Below are positions 6,512 through 7,613 of a stretch of 7,613 bases of DNA, piece after piece. The notes beneath the pieces are model-generated. The model saw only the letters and a list, made by a program, of their open reading frames with translations. It searched no databases and was not told where the DNA came from. The stretch is from contig NZ_CALCYR010000225.1 of assembly GCF_937906425.1 (NCBI RefSeq), positions 1 to 7,613 on the forward strand, given 5' to 3'. The position numbers were made by a program, and so were the translations under genes. This DNA is from an uncultured Methanobrevibacter sp. Lineage in GTDB: Archaea > Methanobacteriota > Methanobacteria > Methanobacteriales > Methanobacteriaceae. Each line of letters begins with the position of its first letter. Within the stretch, counting starts at the first letter, position 1.

Positions 6512-6601
6512 TTTCTTAAAAGGCTTATTTTTATTTATCAATTTAAGAAATTTTGTTTTTTTTTTCTTAAAAGGCTTATTTTTATTTATCAATTTAAGAA
6601 A
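6512..6601. repeat. Two tandem copies of a hairpin-forming element, 51-bp period
   Basis: Each copy has arms TTTCTTAAA and TTTAAGAAA, perfect 9-bp inverted repeats with a 21-nt loop. The arms are 6512-6520/6542-6550 and 6563-6571/6593-6601. The loop, including AGGCTTATTTTTATTTATC, is the same in both copies, so one element was duplicated. It lies in the 302-bp spacer between aIF2 beta and NMD3, about 110 bp before the NMD3 start. On the minus strand each hairpin is followed by A-rich, not T-rich sequence, so it is not a bacterial-type terminator for the minus-strand genes. Confidence 0.8.
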
Positions 6602-6630
6602 TCTTTAATTTTGTAAATTAAGGGTTTATT

Positions 6631-6681
6631 AATTTTAATAATTTTAATAATTTTAATAATTTTAATAATTTTATTAATTTT
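6631..6681. repeat. Nine-bp minisatellite AATTTTAAT
   Basis: AATTTTAAT is repeated four times without error from 6631 to 6666, then as AATTTTATT (6667-6675) and a partial unit. It follows the aIF2 beta terminator T-tract on the minus strand. Slippage in simple sequence is a sufficient explanation. Confidence 0.9.
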
Positions 6682-6703
6682 GTTTAAAATAAAAAAAGAA
6701 AGA
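6682..6703 (-). terminator. T-tract terminator after aIF2 beta
   Basis: The minus strand reads TCTTTCTTTTTTTATTTTAAAC starting about 2 nt past the stop codon, with T7 at 6697-6691. This is a normal archaeal U-tract terminator. Together with the 302-bp spacer it argues that NMD3 is at least partly transcribed apart from aIF2 beta. Confidence 0.6.
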
Positions 6704-6705
6704 AT

Positions 6706-7113
6706 TTATAATGGTTTTAATGGAGCTTTTGCACCACATGCTGCACATTTTAAGATGAAAATTCTGTCTTCTCTTATAATCTTGGTATCCGGTCTGTTAC
6801 ATTCATGACAGATAACGTATTTTTCAATATATTCGTCAATTCTTTCATTAATAAGGAAATGATTGAATTTACCTTGTAAGATTGCTCTAACTCCTTCCAA
6901 GTTACCTGCAGTACCTAATTCTCTGAGCAAGTATTTTAAGATGTGTTGCGGGTCTCTGTTTAAGGAATCAGCCACATCTTTGAAATTTTGAATAAAGGTT
7001 CTATTACCTTGAATAACAGAGTAAGCTTTAACAGGTTCAAATCTTTTTGTTTCAAATACTTCAGGAGGTAACTGGTCTATAGCTCTGTTTAATAAATTTT
7101 CATAGTCATCCAT
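6706..7113 (-). CDS. eif2b: Translation initiation factor aIF2, subunit beta
   Basis: 135 residues, the normal archaeal length. It is the beta subunit of the heterotrimeric factor that brings Met-tRNAi to the small ribosomal subunit with GTP. The N-terminal helix (MDDYENLLNRAIDQLP) is the part that docks on the gamma subunit in known structures. The central alpha/beta domain spans about 25-98 (GNRTFIQNFKDVADSLNRD, then LLRELGTAG). The C-terminal zinc ribbon has C102/C105 and C123/C126 (CHEC...CAAC). The start is fixed by AAGGTGAT 3 nt before the ATG. The 500 bp upstream hold no gene, so this is the first gene of the minus-strand translation cluster in the window. From memory, mcm lies next to this gene in some Methanobacteria, so an upstream mcm beyond 7613 is possible but cannot be seen. 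Confidence 0.97.
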   Translation of the reverse strand: MDDYENLLNRAIDQLPPEVFETKRFEPVKAYSVIQGNRTFIQNFKDVADSLNRDPQHILKYLLRELGTAGNLEGVRAILQGKFNHFLINERIDEYIEKYVICHECNRPDTKIIREDRIFILKCAACGAKAPLKPL

Positions 7114-7116
7114 TTT

Positions 7117-7124
7117 ATCACCTT
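7117..7124 (-). promoter_or_regulatory. Shine-Dalgarno site of aIF2 beta
   Basis: The minus strand reads AAGGTGAT, 3 nt before ATG 7113. It is the best GGTGAT-type SD in the window and has the same AAA spacer and ATGGA start as the 67-residue gene. Confidence 0.85.
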
Positions 7125-7159
7125 GTGAATAATTAATAAATCAGTTTGAGTAAATTAAA

Positions 7160-7178
7160 TAAGATTTTTTAAATCTTA
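7160..7178. repeat. 8-bp-arm inverted repeat upstream of aIF2 beta
   Basis: TAAGATTT (7160-7167) and AAATCTTA (7171-7178) are perfect inverted arms with a TTT centre. It lies 47-65 bp before the aIF2 beta ATG. If the TATA-like box at 7189-7196 is used, the predicted start of transcription (around 7167) falls inside it, so it would act as DNA operator or as a hairpin at the 5' end of the mRNA. Which TATA box is used is uncertain, since TTTAATTTA at about 7152-7160 is another candidate. Confidence 0.6.
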
Positions 7179-7185
7179 ATGAATT

Positions 7186-7224
7186 AAATTTTATAACATG
7201 TTTTTTTTATTTGTTATAAAATTT
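7186..7224. repeat. 13-bp-arm inverted repeat containing back-to-back TATA-like boxes
   Basis: AAATTTTATAACA (7186-7198) and TGTTATAAAATTT (7212-7224) are perfect inverted arms around a 13-bp T-rich centre. Each arm contains TTATAAAA, read leftwards at 7196-7189 and rightwards at 7214-7221. The left-facing box could serve aIF2 beta. The right-facing box would start transcription near 7243, where no gene is seen. It could also form a stem-loop in RNA. Confidence 0.75.
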
Positions 7225-7362
7225 TTAAATCAATATAATTAATATAATAAATTTAAAAATAGTTATCGAATTATATTATTATAAATTATATGTTTTATTA
7301 TTTATTAATGTAATGATTTTATAAAAAGTTTATCTTTAATATAAAAAAACAGTATAAAAAAT
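7225..7362. other. AT-rich spacer without recognised features
   Basis: I see no gene or RNA gene in this stretch, which is nearly all A and T. It separates the inverted repeat at 7186-7224 from the 44-bp repeat array. Many TATA-like strings occur, as expected from composition alone. Confidence 0.6.
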
Positions 7363-7531
7363 GAATTATAAATAGTAAAGGAAGGGTTTAAAATTCGTGA
7401 GAAAGGAATTATAAATAGTAAATGATGGGTTTAAAAATTTGTGAGAAAGGAATTATAAATAGTAAATGATGGGTTTAAAAATTTGTGAGAAAGAATAATA
7501 TTGTAAAATAATGGTTTAAAATTCGTGGAAA
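7363..7531. repeat. Tandem repeat array, about 44 bp, three clear copies and one degenerate
   Basis: Copies start at 7363, 7406, 7450 and 7493. Copies 2 and 3 are identical over 43 nt: GAATTATAAATAGTAAATGA, then TGGGTTTAAAAATTTGTGAG, then AAA. Copy 1 differs at a few positions, and copy 4 is degenerate. Copies 1 and 4 share TTTAAAATTCGTG (7387-7399, 7515-7527) where the inner copies read TTTAAAAATTTGTG, so the inner pair looks like the most recent duplication. Each full unit carries a TATA-like TTATAAATA on the plus strand. There are no unique spacers, so it is not CRISPR. It is richer in G than the other spacers. No function is recognised. Confidence 0.9.
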
Positions 7532-7551
7532 TGAACTGAATTAGTAACAAG

Positions 7552-7613
7552 TTAATTTAAAAAGTAAAAAGAGAATAAAAAAGTAAATTTAATTTAAAAA
7601 GTAAAAAGAGAAT
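7552..7613. repeat. 37-bp-period direct repeat running off the window edge
   Basis: A 25-bp block (TTAATTTAAAAAGTAAAAAG followed by AGAAT) occurs at 7552-7576 and identically at 7589-7613, with AAAAAAGTAAAT between. The second copy ends exactly at the last base, so the array may continue. It is purine-rich on the plus strand and unrelated to the 44-bp array beside it. Confidence 0.85.

Noticed and set aside
6404..6616. Plus-strand open frame between NMD3 and aIF2 beta
   Set aside because: It is low-complexity Lys/Phe/Leu sequence generated by the AT-rich hairpin repeats; the protein repeat simply mirrors the 51-bp DNA duplication.
7398..7458. Mini frames GTG-AGA-AAG-GAA-TTA-TAA in the repeat units
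   Set aside because: Five codons without an SD; they are a by-product of the repeat.
7363..7531. CRISPR array
   Set aside because: The 44-bp units are contiguous and the whole unit repeats, so there are no unique spacers, and no cas gene is present.
7363..7531. Replication origin made of Cdc6/Orc1 boxes
   Set aside because: The units lack the inverted box pattern I would expect, and no cdc6 gene is in the window. Only the repeat and AT-richness support the idea.
1..7613. tRNA, rRNA, insertion sequence, toxin-antitoxin or phage genes
   Set aside because: I looked for cloverleaf segments, transposase frames and paired small genes and saw none. All coding space is taken by six housekeeping-type genes.

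Overview
The window looks like chromosomal DNA of a very AT-rich methanogenic archaeon, most probably Methanobrevibacter or a close relative in the Methanobacteria. The evidence is the archaeal translation genes (aIF2 beta, NMD3, archaeal-type TyrRS), SD sequences of the AGGTGAT type just before ATG, TATA-like boxes, T-tract terminators, and spacers made almost only of A and T. The genus is an inference from style and gene content; no rRNA or other marker is present. Layout, left to right: 1-122 is a T-rich spacer with a 53-bp duplication. 123-2759 (minus) is a large U32/DUF3656 family protein. 2760-3181 is a divergent promoter region with an operator-like palindrome around a TATA box and a four-copy 33-bp repeat. 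3182-3772 (plus) is thymidylate kinase. 3773-4023 is a convergent terminator region with a 140-nt G-free polypyrimidine tract. From 7113 down to 4024 runs a minus-strand cluster: aIF2 beta (7113-6706), NMD3 (6403-5354), TyrRS (5232-4270) and an unrecognised 67-residue protein (4227-4024). The right end, 7114-7613, has no gene but holds a 13-bp-arm inverted repeat, a 44-bp tandem repeat array and a 37-bp-period repeat cut by the window edge. How the genes fit together: the minus-strand cluster is a translation neighbourhood, covering initiator tRNA delivery (aIF2 beta), large-subunit maturation (NMD3) and tRNA-Tyr charging. The U32 protein may also act on the ribosome, because its domain layout resembles the 23S rRNA hydroxylase RlhA. 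Thymidylate kinase supplies dTTP and is transcribed separately, apparently as a leaderless mRNA. The genes themselves are ordinary. I do not see a new multi-gene system. The unusual content is in the spacers: almost every intergenic region carries its own unrelated short tandem duplication, several of them placed over promoter or leader positions.
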